Notes: a model not told the origin generated them from the letters alone. A stretch of 64,000 bases of DNA from Dolomitihabitans soli (GCF_022213955.1 NZ_JAKNTW010000021.1:62001-126000); one strand, 5' to 3'; shown: positions 7,797 to 16,987, counted from the first letter of the stretch. Numbers and translations: made by a program.

Positions 7797-8280
7797 GTTA
7801 GAGCGGCCTTGAGCTGCACAAACAGGCAGGTAGCGGCATGCCGCTGTACACCGCTCTATACCGCGTCATACGATCGATGGATGAGCGGGCACCCCCTGAA
7901 CGAGGTAGCGGGCACAGACAGCGTCTGCATCGCCTGTGAGACTCCGGTCATCAGGGCGTACAGCGTGTACATCGGCCTGCTCTGGGTGAGCATCGCTCCC
8001 CAAGGTGCCAAGATTCCGCCGACCCAGTGCCCTAAAGCTGAGTACAGGTTCGGCGTGTACGGCCCGCATAGGGCAACACCCCCCGATTGTCCTGCTCAGG
8101 GAGCGTCACCTCCCAGGTAGGAAAGGTCCCGCCGTCTGCTTGCCCGACATGGAGTGGCCGGCAGATGGCGGGGCCGCACCTTCCCCCGCGGGGGGGTTAT
8201 CCGGGGGTGCTCCGTGGGGCATCCATTGCTGGTCAGCGGCCAAGCGAGCGTCACCAACGCGCCAGCTGGATGGGCCAGTC
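7797..8280. promoter_or_regulatory. intergenic region upstream of the GntR gene
   Basis: No gene is supported in these 484 bases. Two GGTAGCG motifs (7829-7835 and 7904-7910) match the cluster at 6944-7092 and flank the region where the GntR promoter should lie. The remainder up to the convergent end of the gene at 8281 shows nothing I recognise. Confidence 0.4.
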
Positions 8281-8868
8281 TTAGTGATTCCGCCTTAGAG
8301 CCAGTAGCTCAGGCTGCGTCCTTACCCAATCTTCTTCACGAAAGACCTGATAAGCGGACTCTCGAATTACAGGATCTACGACCAATGACACAAAATCCTC
8401 GGGAGTTGTTCCACAGAGATTCCGCAGCACTGCCGAAGAGTCGAGTAATCCCTTGATGAGCGCGCGCTGGTTGATCAGACGTCGAGGCGATCCGGCCTCT
8501 GCCATACAGCCATGCCTGCCGACGTAGGCGTAGCATGATGAAAGGCGTTGACCCGGAGGAAGCTGCACGTAGAAGGAATCAGGCAATGAGTGGCGATAGT
8601 AGTTAGGCTCAGTCGCGTCTAATGCCTGCAATTGCTCATCGTCGAGCCATAGTACAAATAGCTTGGATACCTCGCCTGGGGATACCACAGGCGTCGCTGG
8701 TATGTAACCAGCCTTATTGATGTGCGCAGACACCCCGGGGAAGATCCCATGGACGTCGGCGATAGTCATAGGGACTACCGCCCGAACTGAATGATTGATG
8801 AACTTACGTCTCAGCTGACTAGGCGAGGCATTGGACCCTACAGCCACCACACGGTGACGGTCGCCCAT
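8281..8868 (-). CDS. gamma-glutamylcyclotransferase-like protein
   Basis: This 195-residue protein begins with VVAVGSNASPSQLRRKF, which resembles the GSN motif near the N-terminus of gamma-glutamylcyclotransferase-like folds. Conserved-looking blocks follow (PATPVVSPGEVSKLFVLWLDDEQLQALDATEPNYYR, given here as positions about 58-93), in line with an enzyme that acts on gamma-glutamyl or similar amide groups. Family assignment is moderate and the substrate unknown. Base composition and codon use are less GC-rich than in the neighbours, which suggests separate acquisition. Its start abuts the cut-off small gene before the DUF2637 gene, so it was probably inserted there. Confidence 0.5.
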   Translation of the reverse strand: MGDRHRVVAVGSNASPSQLRRKFINHSVRAVVPMTIADVHGIFPGVSAHINKAGYIPATPVVSPGEVSKLFVLWLDDEQLQALDATEPNYYRHSLPDSFYVQLPPGQRLSSCYAYVGRHGCMAEAGSPRRLINQRALIKGLLDSSAVLRNLCGTTPEDFVSLVVDPVIRESAYQVFREEDWVRTQPELLALRRNH

Positions 8869-8884
8869 GAGACTGAGGTGAAGA

Positions 8885-9052
8885 CTGCGTCACGACCGCT
8901 GGCTACTCAAGCTGACCACCACCTCCGTACTGTGCGCGGGAGCCGAAGGCGTGTACGCCTTCGTCACCCCCAGCGGCCGGATCCTCTCCTCAGCCGGCGA
9001 CGACGAGATCGCCATTACGGCCCGCTGTCTGGCGGGAGCCCGACGGCCATGA
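8885..9052 (+). CDS. small ORF or 5'-truncated gene ahead of the DUF2637 gene
   Basis: A 55-codon frame ends with TGA overlapping the ATG of the next gene (ATGA), a sign of translational coupling. Its translation (TSVLCAGAEGVYAFVTPSG, then ILSSAGDDEIAITARCLAGA) looks protein-like. No good start codon exists: a stop lies just upstream at 8879-8881 and only CTG or a late GTG is available. It may be the remaining C-terminus of a gene whose start was replaced by the insertion at 8281-8868. Confidence 0.4.
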   Translation: MRHDRWLLKLTTTSVLCAGAEGVYAFVTPSGRILSSAGDDEIAITARCLAGARRP

Positions 9053-9912
9053 CCGGTCACCTCGGCCGCGCCATAACCATCGCCACGTGCCTGGTCGCCC
9101 CGCTGTTGCTGGCCTTGGCCGTCCTCGGCGGCATCGGCTCCTTCGGCACCATCAGCAAGCTCGCGCAGCCCTGGTTCGGCGCCTGGTCGTGGATCGTCCC
9201 GGTCGGAATCGACGTGGGCATCATCGCGCTGCTGGCCTGGGACCTGCTGATGGAGTTCGCCGGCCTGGCCTGGCCGGTACTGCGCTGGGTCGCCTGGAGC
9301 TTCATCGCCGCCACCGTCGTGCTCAACATCTCCGCCGCGCACGGCGACCCGGCCGCCGCCGTCATGCACGCGGCGATGCCCCTCCTGTTCGTCACGGTGG
9401 TCGAAGGGATCCGGCACCTCATCCGCCGCTGGGTCGGCCTGACCACCAACACCCGCCGCGAACGCGTCCCGCTCTCCCGATGGGCGCTGGCACCACTGTC
9501 GAGCTGGATGCTCTGGCGGCGCATGGTGCTGTGGAACATCACCAAATACCCCAACGGCCTCGAACTCGAATACGTCCACCTGCTCGCCGTGTCCCGGCTC
9601 AAGGAAGAGCACGGCCGGTGGCTATGGCGCTGGAAGGCGCCGCTCTCCGATCGGGTAGCCCTGCAGTTGCACCCAGCTCGGACCGCGTTCCCCGAGGACC
9701 TCCCTGAACCACAGTTGCCGATCGCCGAACGGGACGACGCGCTGATCGAGGCCGCCCAGAAGATCCTCGCCGAAGCCGAGCACGACGGAGTACGGCTCAG
9801 CCAGATGGACCTCGCGGCCCGACTTCGCGCCCAGGGTCACCGCATCGCCAACGAACGTCTGCGCTGGCTCGCCACCGCCGTCGGGCTCCGGCCAACCCGG
9901 GAATCGGTGTAG
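9049..9912 (+). CDS. DUF2637 membrane protein of actinomycete mobile elements
   Basis: The protein has 287 residues. The first 130 hold about four membrane segments (near 8-28, 40-65, 70-92 and 98-118), followed by a soluble, mostly helical C-terminal half. This matches the DUF2637 (Spd-like) proteins common in integrative and conjugative elements of actinomycetes, often beside replication or transfer genes. The ATG overlaps the preceding small ORF by four bases. The primase gene begins four bases after its stop, so the genes form one operon. A role in element spreading or partition is inference from context. Confidence 0.75.
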   Translation: MTGHLGRAITIATCLVAPLLLALAVLGGIGSFGTISKLAQPWFGAWSWIVPVGIDVGIIALLAWDLLMEFAGLAWPVLRWVAWSFIAATVVLNISAAHGDPAAAVMHAAMPLLFVTVVEGIRHLIRRWVGLTTNTRRERVPLSRWALAPLSSWMLWRRMVLWNITKYPNGLELEYVHLLAVSRLKEEHGRWLWRWKAPLSDRVALQLHPARTAFPEDLPEPQLPIAERDDALIEAAQKILAEAEHDGVRLSQMDLAARLRAQGHRIANERLRWLATAVGLRPTRESV

Positions 9913-9916
9913 GCGA

Positions 9917-10954
9917 ATGCTCTACACGATTCACCAGGAGGCTGAGCGGTTCTACCTCTCACGCCGCCCCGGCAGCTGGGTCCCCGATTACCTGACCGCG
10001 CGAGGCTTCGACGAGGCCGTCCAGCACGACTGGCGAATCGGGTACGCCCCCAACCGGTGGACCGACCTCACCGATCACCTACGCGGTCTCGGATTCCCAG
10101 ACAGCGCGATCAAGAGCTCAGGACTGGCCTACGAGCCCAAACGCGGCGGGCTCATCGACACCTTCCGCGACCGCGCCATGCTGCCGATCACACGGCCCGA
10201 CGCAACCACCATCGCCTTCATCGGCAGATCCGCAAGCGGCGAGCCGAAGTATCTCAACAGCCCCGAAACGCCGATCTACCACAAAGGCAGCACCCTGTTC
10301 GGGCTCGATCGGGTACGGCACGGCGTCCGTCCCGTTCTCGTCGAAGGACCGCTGGACGCCATCGCGATCACCATCACGGCACCCACAGAATTCGCAGGTA
10401 CAGCCCTGTGCGGCACAGCACTCACCCCACACCAGGTGGACGCGCTCGCGCAGGTCTCCGATCAGAAGGTCGTCATCGCGCTCGACGGTGATCCCGCGGG
10501 GCTCGCAGCGGCGATCAGGGCCTACAAGGTGCTCGACGCCGACGCCGTACGCTTCCCCGACGGCCGCGATCCGGCCGACCTGCTGCGCCGCGGCGAGCTG
10601 GGTACGGCTCTGCGTCACCGAACCCAGCCGCTGGCCGACCTGGTCATCGATGCCACGATCGACCGCTGGAGCGGTTCCCTGCACTTCGCGGAGGGAACAA
10701 TCGGGGCGATGCGAGAGGCCGCCACGGTCATCGTCCGCCTGCGTCCTGACGACGTCGCCCGGCAAGTCGATCGAGTGGCCACGCGCCTCGGCCTGGGCTG
10801 CGACGCGGTGACCGAAGCCGTCACCGATCTCGTCGCCCCACCGCTGGCCAAGGTCGACTTTCCCAACGTCCCGACGCCCGGCGGCACATCCGTACCCACC
10901 AAGGGGAGAAGACACGATGAACGCATTCGAGCACCACGCCGACCCACTCGGTGA
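9917..10954 (+). CDS. DnaG-type primase with Toprim domain, without zinc finger
   Basis: In this 345-residue protein, residues about 1-85 resemble the DnaG catalytic N-part (YLTARGFDEAVQHDWRIGYAP) and 95-230 form a Toprim domain, with the acidic EGPLDAIAI motif near 147 and ALDGDPAG near 190. The CHC2 zinc-binding domain of chromosomal DnaG is absent. Similar truncated primases occur in plasmids and integrative elements, where they prime element replication. The gene overlaps the next start by 38 bases. Its presence agrees with the origin-like repeats at 6.2-6.6 kb. Confidence 0.8.
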   Translation: MLYTIHQEAERFYLSRRPGSWVPDYLTARGFDEAVQHDWRIGYAPNRWTDLTDHLRGLGFPDSAIKSSGLAYEPKRGGLIDTFRDRAMLPITRPDATTIAFIGRSASGEPKYLNSPETPIYHKGSTLFGLDRVRHGVRPVLVEGPLDAIAITITAPTEFAGTALCGTALTPHQVDALAQVSDQKVVIALDGDPAGLAAAIRAYKVLDADAVRFPDGRDPADLLRRGELGTALRHRTQPLADLVIDATIDRWSGSLHFAEGTIGAMREAATVIVRLRPDDVARQVDRVATRLGLGCDAVTEAVTDLVAPPLAKVDFPNVPTPGGTSVPTKGRRHDERIRAPRRPTR

Positions 10955-11582
10955 AGCGACCGGCGAAGGCCTCGGGCGGGCCGTGCGGCTGACCTCCATC
11001 GGCGCGACCTTCATCCAGATCTTCGCCCAGATCCGGGCGGAGCGAGAACGGCTACGTACCGAGCAGGCCGAAGGGTCGGCGCACGCCAACCGGGATCAGC
11101 AAAGGGCGGCCCAGCAGGCGCATCGTCTGCGGTGGGCTCCCGCCCACGATTCGAAATGGTTGAGAACCGCTGATATGGCGCAGGTGGCTCGAGCGTGGGG
11201 CGGTGCGGTGCCGTACGTGGACAGCGACGTCAGCGCCGCCCACGCCGTACGCAAATGCGAGGAGCGGCTGCGCGAGCTCCACCCGCATGCGATGGAGCAC
11301 TACGACCGTCTCCGCTCCGACGGACTGGGAGCGGTTGAGGCCATGCAGAAGGCGGCGCCGTTCTTCACGCGCGACCCGAACGTGCGGACAGGTGATCCGG
11401 CGCCGGCACGCGCGGCCGTACTCTCAGCGAAAGAAAGCCCGCAAGCGGCGCGCCTGGCACAGGCCGATTTCCCGCACAATGTCGGTGCATCCGTCCGCGC
11501 TGCCACGGATCGCAGCGCCACCCCATCCGGCACTCGCTCGCCAAGCTCCACCCAGCATCCAGGACAGAATCGCGGCGTGTAA
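10917..11582 (+). CDS. mobile-element protein of unknown function
   Basis: The protein has 221 residues and a good GGGGAGAAG ribosome site located inside the end of the primase gene. Residues 25-75 are helical and charged (IFAQIRAERERLRTEQAEG, then repeated Gln/Arg), likely a short coiled coil. The middle part (LRTADMAQVARAWGGAVPY, HAMEHYDRLRSDG) suggests a helical soluble domain. The tail is Ser/Thr/Pro-rich and looks disordered. I do not recognise the family. Operon position after the DUF2637 and primase genes suggests a replication or transfer accessory. Confidence 0.6.
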   Translation: MNAFEHHADPLGEATGEGLGRAVRLTSIGATFIQIFAQIRAERERLRTEQAEGSAHANRDQQRAAQQAHRLRWAPAHDSKWLRTADMAQVARAWGGAVPYVDSDVSAAHAVRKCEERLRELHPHAMEHYDRLRSDGLGAVEAMQKAAPFFTRDPNVRTGDPAPARAAVLSAKESPQAARLAQADFPHNVGASVRAATDRSATPSGTRSPSSTQHPGQNRGV

Positions 11583-11607
11583 TCGACCGACTACGCAATG
11601 ATGAAAC

Positions 11608-11841
11608 GTGGACGCTCTCGCCGGCAATGCTGCCTTCTGGGTCCTGCTGATCCTGCTCCTGGTGGTGCTGTACATCCTGCCCAGCCTGATCGGCCTCGTC
11701 CGTGGCGTCGAATACTTCTGGCTGCTGGTCGTGGTGAACCTCATCGGTGGAACGACGTGCATCGGCTGGCCGGCCGCGTTGATCGGCGCCTTCATGCTCC
11801 CCACGAAGTCGGATCGCCCGCCCAACTACTTTTATCTGTAG
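11608..11841 (+). CDS. superinfection-immunity-like small membrane protein
   Basis: This 77-residue protein has two membrane segments (about 10-32 and 38-66) around a short LVRGVEYFW turn, followed by a GWPAALIGAF stretch and a short polar tail. Size and pattern match the superinfection immunity family (phage T4 Imm-like, PF14373). In T4, Imm blocks entry of DNA from a second phage. Many bacterial members are simply small membrane proteins, so immunity activity is not certain. It starts with GTG 25 bases after the preceding gene and may belong to the same element operon. Confidence 0.65.
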   Translation: MDALAGNAAFWVLLILLLVVLYILPSLIGLVRGVEYFWLLVVVNLIGGTTCIGWPAALIGAFMLPTKSDRPPNYFYL

Positions 11842-12002
11842 GTTCAGGGTTGAGCCCCTGGCGCCCCACCACTAATACCCCATCTGACCTGGGCTTTCTC
11901 GGCCTGGCTGGAGCCTGTGCGAGCAGAAAACCTCGTGTGGTTGCTCGATGGCTGCTTGCGGGCACGGATCGGGCACGCGCGTGGCCCATCGGGCCTGCCT
12001 GA

Positions 12003-12443
12003 ATGGCGAATGTGCCTGTCCCCGCGTCGGGCGACGCCGTATGCGATGTGATCGTCGTAGGCGCGGGACCCGCAGGCCTCGCCGCCGGCGTGTACGCGGC
12101 CTCTGACGGCCTGACAACCGTCGTGCTCGATGCCGTAGCTGCGGGCGGTCAGGCGGGCACCTCGTCCCGCATAGACAACTATCTCGGCTTTCCCACGGGC
12201 GTCTCGGGCGCCGAGCTCGCCGAGCGTGCCGTCATCCAGGCAGGCAAGTTCGGCGCCCGCCTGACGGTCCCCGCCGAGGCGAGTGGGCTGGAACCGCGGG
12301 TACGGCATCATCGTGGAGGGCGAGTGCGCCGTGAAGGCCCACGCCGTGATCATCGCGACCGGCGCCCGCTATCGGAAGCTTGACGTTCCCCATCTGGAGA
12401 AATTCGAAGGATCTGGCGTCTACTACGCGGCGACACCGTTCGA
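12003..12443 (+). pseudogene. thioredoxin-reductase-like fragment, frameshifted
   Basis: The reading [20 protein letters not shown] onward is a diverged copy of the central part of the gene at 32557-34245 (compare from about 33245). The FAD-binding GxGxxG is present. A frameshift near 12290-12300 moves the continuation ([19 protein letters not shown]) into another frame, and similarity ends abruptly at CGGCGACACCGTTCGA near 12443, where an unrelated htpX fragment begins. It lacks the N-terminal cyclic-nucleotide domain and the C-terminal NAD part, so it is dead. Confidence 0.85.
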
Positions 12444-12617
12444 GTGCGGGCACCCGGCAACTGCCGCTGCCGGGAGACCGGCCGGCTCTCCTCGACCTCG
12501 CACCTCATGATCGCCAATCCGTTCCGTGGCGGGGGCATCGGGAGGCTCTTCTCCACCCACCCACCGATCGCCGACCGGATCGCACGGTTGGAGGCCATGG
12601 CCGGTTACCGCCGCTGA
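12444..12617 (+). pseudogene. htpX: HtpX (M48 protease) C-terminal fragment
   Basis: After the thioredoxin-reductase-like fragment breaks off, a new frame reads [20 protein letters not shown], then [14 protein letters not shown] and a stop at 12615-12617. This is the conserved C-terminus of HtpX-type heat-shock membrane metalloproteases. The zinc site and membrane parts are gone. HtpX belongs to the same stress theme as the DnaK-ClpB operon, so this is probably the scar of a former neighbour of the redox gene. Confidence 0.75.
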
Positions 12618-12745
12618 TCTGGCTGTGCTCGGGGGCAGCGGGTAATTCCTCGGTGGCGGAGGGGCGAGGGCAAGGTCAGCGACAGCGAGCGCGCGCTGGA
12701 CTCCCACGTCGAAGGGGTGGCGTCGGGCCGTCCTGTGACACTCTG

Positions 12746-13408
12746 GTGCAGGTGAGAGCAGCGTGGGAGCGTCGCGGACGGCGGATACTTTCCTTGCGGC
12801 GGGTTTTGATGTGCGTCCTGCTCGGTGCCGCGTCCGGCGGAGGCGTCGCGCTCATCGGCGCCCCTGAACTATTCTTCTTCGTCACCTGGGATGTGGCTGT
12901 TTCCCTCGTCCTGGCGTGGGCGTGGCAGATCAGCTGGTCGCAGGACCACGAGGGGACCAAGCGCATCGCCGAAGAGGAAGGCGGGACGCACACCACCGAC
13001 ACGGGCATCCTGATCGCCGCGGTGGCCAGTCTCGCGGCCGTCGTGACCGCCCTCCTCCGCTCGGGCAGCGATCAGGACCCGGTTGCCGTGATCGCGGTGA
13101 TCTTGAGCTTGGTGACCGTGGCCTTGTCCTGGGCTTTGACGAACACCGTTTTCGCCCTCAAGTACGCACGCTTGTACTACGTCGAGGTTGACGGAGGCAT
13201 CGACTTCCGGCAGGAGCAGCCGCCGAGCTATAGCGACTTCGCCTACACGGCGTTCACCGTGGGGATGGCTTACGGAGTATCGGACAATGTGCTGGCCAGC
13301 ACCCGCATCCGGAAGGTCGCCTTCGGGCACGCCCTGCTTTCCTATCTTTTCGGCACCGTCGTTATCGCGGTGTCCGTCGGTCTCATCGCCGGTCTGGGAC
13401 AGCGATGA
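12746..13408 (+). CDS. DUF1345 family membrane protein
   Basis: The protein has about 220 residues. The start is uncertain: in-frame GTG codons lie at 12746 and 12752 and no ribosome site is clear. It has roughly five membrane segments (residues about 22-40, 44-60, 90-110, 118-140 and 195-218) and an acidic soluble loop (TKRIAEEEGGTHTTDTG). The block SYSDFAYTAFTVGMAYGVSDN is characteristic of DUF1345 proteins. Function unknown. It lies between decayed stress genes and an NDH-2 gene. Confidence 0.75.
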   Translation: MQVRAAWERRGRRILSLRRVLMCVLLGAASGGGVALIGAPELFFFVTWDVAVSLVLAWAWQISWSQDHEGTKRIAEEEGGTHTTDTGILIAAVASLAAVVTALLRSGSDQDPVAVIAVILSLVTVALSWALTNTVFALKYARLYYVEVDGGIDFRQEQPPSYSDFAYTAFTVGMAYGVSDNVLASTRIRKVAFGHALLSYLFGTVVIAVSVGLIAGLGQR

Positions 13409-13614
13409 GACTGTGTCGATGCCTGACGATCTCGAACAGGTCCGCCTGGAGCGTCGAGACGGTACTGGACGGGGCTGATCAACCAGTATCAGCAAAACGG
13501 TCTCGCATACGCCCAGGTCAATCCACGAGTCGCAATTCCTGCATCCCGCAGATTTAACGGACACTGGGCATGCTATAGGCCTCCGAGGGGGTGGCACGGG
13601 GCACGGAGATGGTC

Positions 13615-14835
13615 ATGAGACGAAGAACTCGCGTTGTGGTCGTGGGGGCGGGTTTCGCCGGGCTGGCCGCGGCGCGAACGCTGGCCAAGGCAGGTGTGCT
13701 GGTCACGCTGATCGACCACAACCCGTACTCGACCTTCCAACCCCTGCTCTACCAGGTGGCTACGGCCGGGATGAGCATGTCCGACGTGTCATACTCCATC
13801 AGGACCTACGCCGCCAAGTGGCCGAACGTGCGCGCCCGTCGGGGTGCGCTAAGCACGGTGCTGCCCGAGAAGCGGCGCGTGGAGTTGGATGACGGAAGCG
13901 CGCTGGACTACGACTTTCTCGTGCTGGCCACCGGTGTGACCACCAACTGGTACAACGTGCCGGGCGCGCCGGAGAACGCACAGCCGCTCTATTCGCTCAA
14001 CGACGCGGCAGCGTTGCGGCGGCGGCTCCAGCACTGTCTGGAGGACGTGGTGGCGGGCCGGCGCGACAGCGTCCACGTCGTGGTGGTGGGCGGGGGCTCG
14101 ACCGGGGTCGAGATCGCCGGGACGCTGGCCGAGTTGCGGCGGCGCACGCTGCCGCTGACGCATCCCGAGATTCGTCCCGACCAGACGAGCGTGACGCTGG
14201 TGGAGCGCTTCGACTTCGTGCTGGCGCCGTACAAGCCGCGGCTGCGAAATGCGGCGGCGGCCGCGCTGCGCAAGCGAGGGGTGCGGCTGCGGCTGGGCGC
14301 CACAGTAGCGTCGGTAGAACCGGATTCGGTGGGGATCGTCGACGGGGCGCACGTGCCGAGCGACGTGACCGTATGGGCGCTCGGCGTGACTGCGCCCGCC
14401 TACGTGGCGGAATGGGGGCTGCCACAGACCAAGGGCGGCAGGATCAGGGTTACCGAGGCTTTGAGCGTGCCGAAGCATCCCGAGATCTTCGTGGCCGGCG
14501 ACCTGGCCGGGCCGCCCAAGCCGCTGCCGCAGCTCGCTCAGCCGGCGATCCAGATGGGGGAGCACGTGGGCAAGCAGATCCTGGCGGCGGCTCAGGGACT
14601 GCCGCTGCGGCCGTTCTCGTACCGGGATCCGGGGATCATGGCGACCGTGGGCCGGGCCGAGGCCGTGTTGCAGCTGTCGAACGGATTGACCATGCGTGGG
14701 TGGCCGGCGTGGCTGATATGGATCTTCATCCATGTGGCGTACCTGCTGGGCGGGCGCAACCGGATCACCGTGCTGGTCAACTTCTTCTGGCGGTACGCCG
14801 GGCCGCGCCACGCCGCCACCAGCGTCAGCCAGTGA
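13615..14835 (+). CDS. ndh: type II NADH:quinone dehydrogenase (NDH-2-like)
   Basis: This 406-residue FAD protein starts at the ATG six bases after GGAG (13605-13608). It has an N-terminal FAD Rossmann motif (VVVVGAGFAGLAAARTL, about residues 7-23), the NDH-2-like NPYSTFQPLLYQVATAG segment, a second Rossmann motif VVVVGGGSTGVEIAGTLAEL near 150 for NADH, and the FVAGDLA block near 300. The C-terminal LIWIFIHVAYLLGGRN is the membrane-anchoring helix seen in NDH-2. It should pass electrons from NADH to quinone without pumping protons. Its presence in the island fits respiratory or redox stress cargo. Confidence 0.9.
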   Translation: MRRRTRVVVVGAGFAGLAAARTLAKAGVLVTLIDHNPYSTFQPLLYQVATAGMSMSDVSYSIRTYAAKWPNVRARRGALSTVLPEKRRVELDDGSALDYDFLVLATGVTTNWYNVPGAPENAQPLYSLNDAAALRRRLQHCLEDVVAGRRDSVHVVVVGGGSTGVEIAGTLAELRRRTLPLTHPEIRPDQTSVTLVERFDFVLAPYKPRLRNAAAAALRKRGVRLRLGATVASVEPDSVGIVDGAHVPSDVTVWALGVTAPAYVAEWGLPQTKGGRIRVTEALSVPKHPEIFVAGDLAGPPKPLPQLAQPAIQMGEHVGKQILAAAQGLPLRPFSYRDPGIMATVGRAEAVLQLSNGLTMRGWPAWLIWIFIHVAYLLGGRNRITVLVNFFWRYAGPRHAATSVSQ

Positions 14836-15420
14836 GCGCCGCCGACAGGGCGGCCAGGTCACCAGCTTGGAGACCGTCGCGCCACAGCCGAAGCCGGGCC
14901 GGGCGGGCTCGCGAGGGCCACAGCCCTGGCCGTCCCGTCACCCTCTGCCACTGTTGTTGCCTCCGTCCCGCGGGCTGGGCATCGGCATGCTCGTCCCGGC
15001 GGCCACGCGCACTGCCGACGACCTGCCCGGTCTGGGCTTGACCGTGATGGGAACCGTGGACCGACTGGTGGCGCCGGGATCATCACGGTTGGATGCGGGA
15101 TGGCGGCACGGTAAGACAGCAACGAGGTTCCCGGTTGGGCATCAGATCTTGGTCGACTGCTGGCGTACCAAGGCCTCTCATCCGCCCACCGTCCTTCGTG
15201 CACCTGCCGCGACCCACCGTTTACCGGGATGGACGCTGAGAGGGTCTTATGCCGATCAGCGACGTCGGTGCTCGATCCACCGCCGTGTCCTCGAAAGGCA
15301 TGGTGAGGGCAAAATGCTGCTCGGGAACGGAGCGCCCGCTGCCCGACACGGGCAGCCTCACGATAAAAGGTAAAAGACGGCCCGGAAGCCGCCAGGCGGG
15401 GCACCACGTCTGGGGGTGCG
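14836..15420. other. intergenic region, no gene supported
   Basis: Several overlapping frames exist in these 585 bases but none has a convincing start, a family pattern or consistent codon use. A small inverted repeat (GCCCG, then CGGGC) occurs around 15340. Nothing else is recognised. Confidence 0.4.
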
Positions 15421-16638
15421 GTGATGGCATTTTCCGCCGCGAGGCGATGGCTGGACCGGTGGGGTGACCGAGCCCCCGGCTCGGGTCGATGGCGGCGGCG
15501 TGGGCTACGCCGCTGGGTGTGGCGTGAGAGGCAGTTGCTGATGCCGACGGTGACGGTCACCGTCGGCTGCCTGGTGGCTTGGTGGATCTCCACCGAACTG
15601 ATCGGCTCACCTCAGCCGGTGCTCGCTCCCACCGGCGTGTTGCTGTCGGTGACGGCGACCGCCTACAGCACCGTGGTCCAGGCCATCCAGCAGACCATCG
15701 CGGTGCTGGTCGGACTGGCGGCTGCAATTGGCTTCGTGCAGGTGTTCGGCACCAACGCCGCCACGATGGCCGTCCTGGTCGCGGTCGCGCTGGTGGTCAG
15801 CAGAACCGTCGGCATACCGTGGCAGAACACACAGGCGCCTATCACCGCCCTACTCGTGTTCGCCCTGGGCCGCGAGTACGGCATGGCGCGGCTGCTCGAC
15901 ATTGTCATCGGCGCGCTCGTCGGAGCCACGCTCATACTGATGATCCCGCCCCGTCACGTGGGCCGGGCCGCTAAGGACATGGCCGACCTGGCCGATGATC
16001 TCGCCGACCTTTGCTCCGACCTGGCGGAAGGCGTCAGGCAACCCTGGACCGCGCACCAGGCGCAGAAATGGCTGGCCCGCGCCAGACGCATGTCCGTCAG
16101 GCTGCGTTCGGCCCACGAGAGCGCCGAACGAGCCACTGAGTCCCTGCGTTTCACCCTACGTCGGGCGCGAACCCGCCAGCGCTTGCGCCGCATCATGCAG
16201 GCTGTCCTATGTCTGGAGCACGCCTGCCTTCGACTGCGCGGCGTCGCCCGTGCCCTCGCCGACCTGGCTGCCGGGGTTCGCGGCCTGCCAGGACAGCGCG
16301 AGACCGGCAGTTTTCCCCAGGTATTCGCCGACCTGCTGGATGCGATCGGGAAGGCCTACGCCTGTTTCGAGCAACTGCTGGTCGCCCCTGGCAGCGGCAA
16401 GGACCTGGTCCACCTGCGCGCCACCGTAGCGGAAGGCGAGCGCCTCGAACGCGCTGCCCGCGAGCAGATGGCAGAGATCGATCCGCATTCACCCCTCTGG
16501 ACGTTGTACGGCGCGCTGCTCGACGACTGCGTCCAACTGCGACATGAGGTCGATCCCGACGACGGGCCACATCGCGAGGCCATCCCCCCACACGCCCGTG
16601 AACAAGCGGCCCGGCTCACGTCACGTCGGCGATACTAA
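15421..16638 (+). CDS. FUSC-type membrane protein (aromatic acid exporter-like)
   Basis: This 405-residue protein starts at GTG 15421, with an ATG alternative at 15424. After a basic N-terminus it has about five closely spaced membrane helices between residues 38 and 180 (for example LMPTVTVTVGCLVAWWI and IVIGALVGATLILMI). A long cytoplasmic helical region follows with many Arg and Glu residues. This layout matches one half of the FUSC/ArAE family, whose members include p-hydroxybenzoate efflux proteins. The substrate is unknown. Confidence 0.75.
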   Translation: MMAFSAARRWLDRWGDRAPGSGRWRRRGLRRWVWRERQLLMPTVTVTVGCLVAWWISTELIGSPQPVLAPTGVLLSVTATAYSTVVQAIQQTIAVLVGLAAAIGFVQVFGTNAATMAVLVAVALVVSRTVGIPWQNTQAPITALLVFALGREYGMARLLDIVIGALVGATLILMIPPRHVGRAAKDMADLADDLADLCSDLAEGVRQPWTAHQAQKWLARARRMSVRLRSAHESAERATESLRFTLRRARTRQRLRRIMQAVLCLEHACLRLRGVARALADLAAGVRGLPGQRETGSFPQVFADLLDAIGKAYACFEQLLVAPGSGKDLVHLRATVAEGERLERAAREQMAEIDPHSPLWTLYGALLDDCVQLRHEVDPDDGPHREAIPPHAREQAARLTSRRRY

Positions 16639-16657
16639 CCTTCCGCCGTCCAGAGGT

Positions 16658-16987
16658 TCACCGGGGTGTTGTCGGCCTGTACGCTGCAGCGCTCGACCTG
16701 AGTGATGGATCAAGCGTGACAGCTTGGCACGCGCAACACGGTCTCGTGCGACAGGTGGTGGCGCTGATCCACGAACTGCCGACCAGCACCAGATCGGCGC
16801 CTGCGGCGTGCCGCGCCGTCATCCCGGCAGGTCCCTGCTCGCGGTAGCGGTCGGCCCACCGTTTCGCTGTGGTGGGTGAGACTTGGAAGCGTTCTGCCGC
16901 GCGGCGGAGTGGCCATTGATCGTCGACGACGCACTGTGCCAGGCGCAGGCGGCCGGTCTCGGTCAGGGGTGCGTTGCGGTGGACCAT
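16658..16987 (-). pseudogene. IS481-family transposase, truncated
   Basis: The start MVHRNAPLTETGRLRLAQCV followed by AAERFQVSPTTAKRWADRYR is the N-terminal helix-turn-helix of IS481-type transposases. After about 60 residues (GPAGMT) the DDE part is missing. A short downstream piece in another frame (LSHETVLRVPSCHA) may be residual transposase. The insertion sequence is non-functional and shows that this zone has been reshaped by transposition. Confidence 0.8.

Noticed and set aside
14859-15593. Minus-strand frame across the gap between the NDH-2 and FUSC genes
   Set aside because: Ser/Arg/Pro-rich, no start signal, and it runs into the well-supported FUSC gene.
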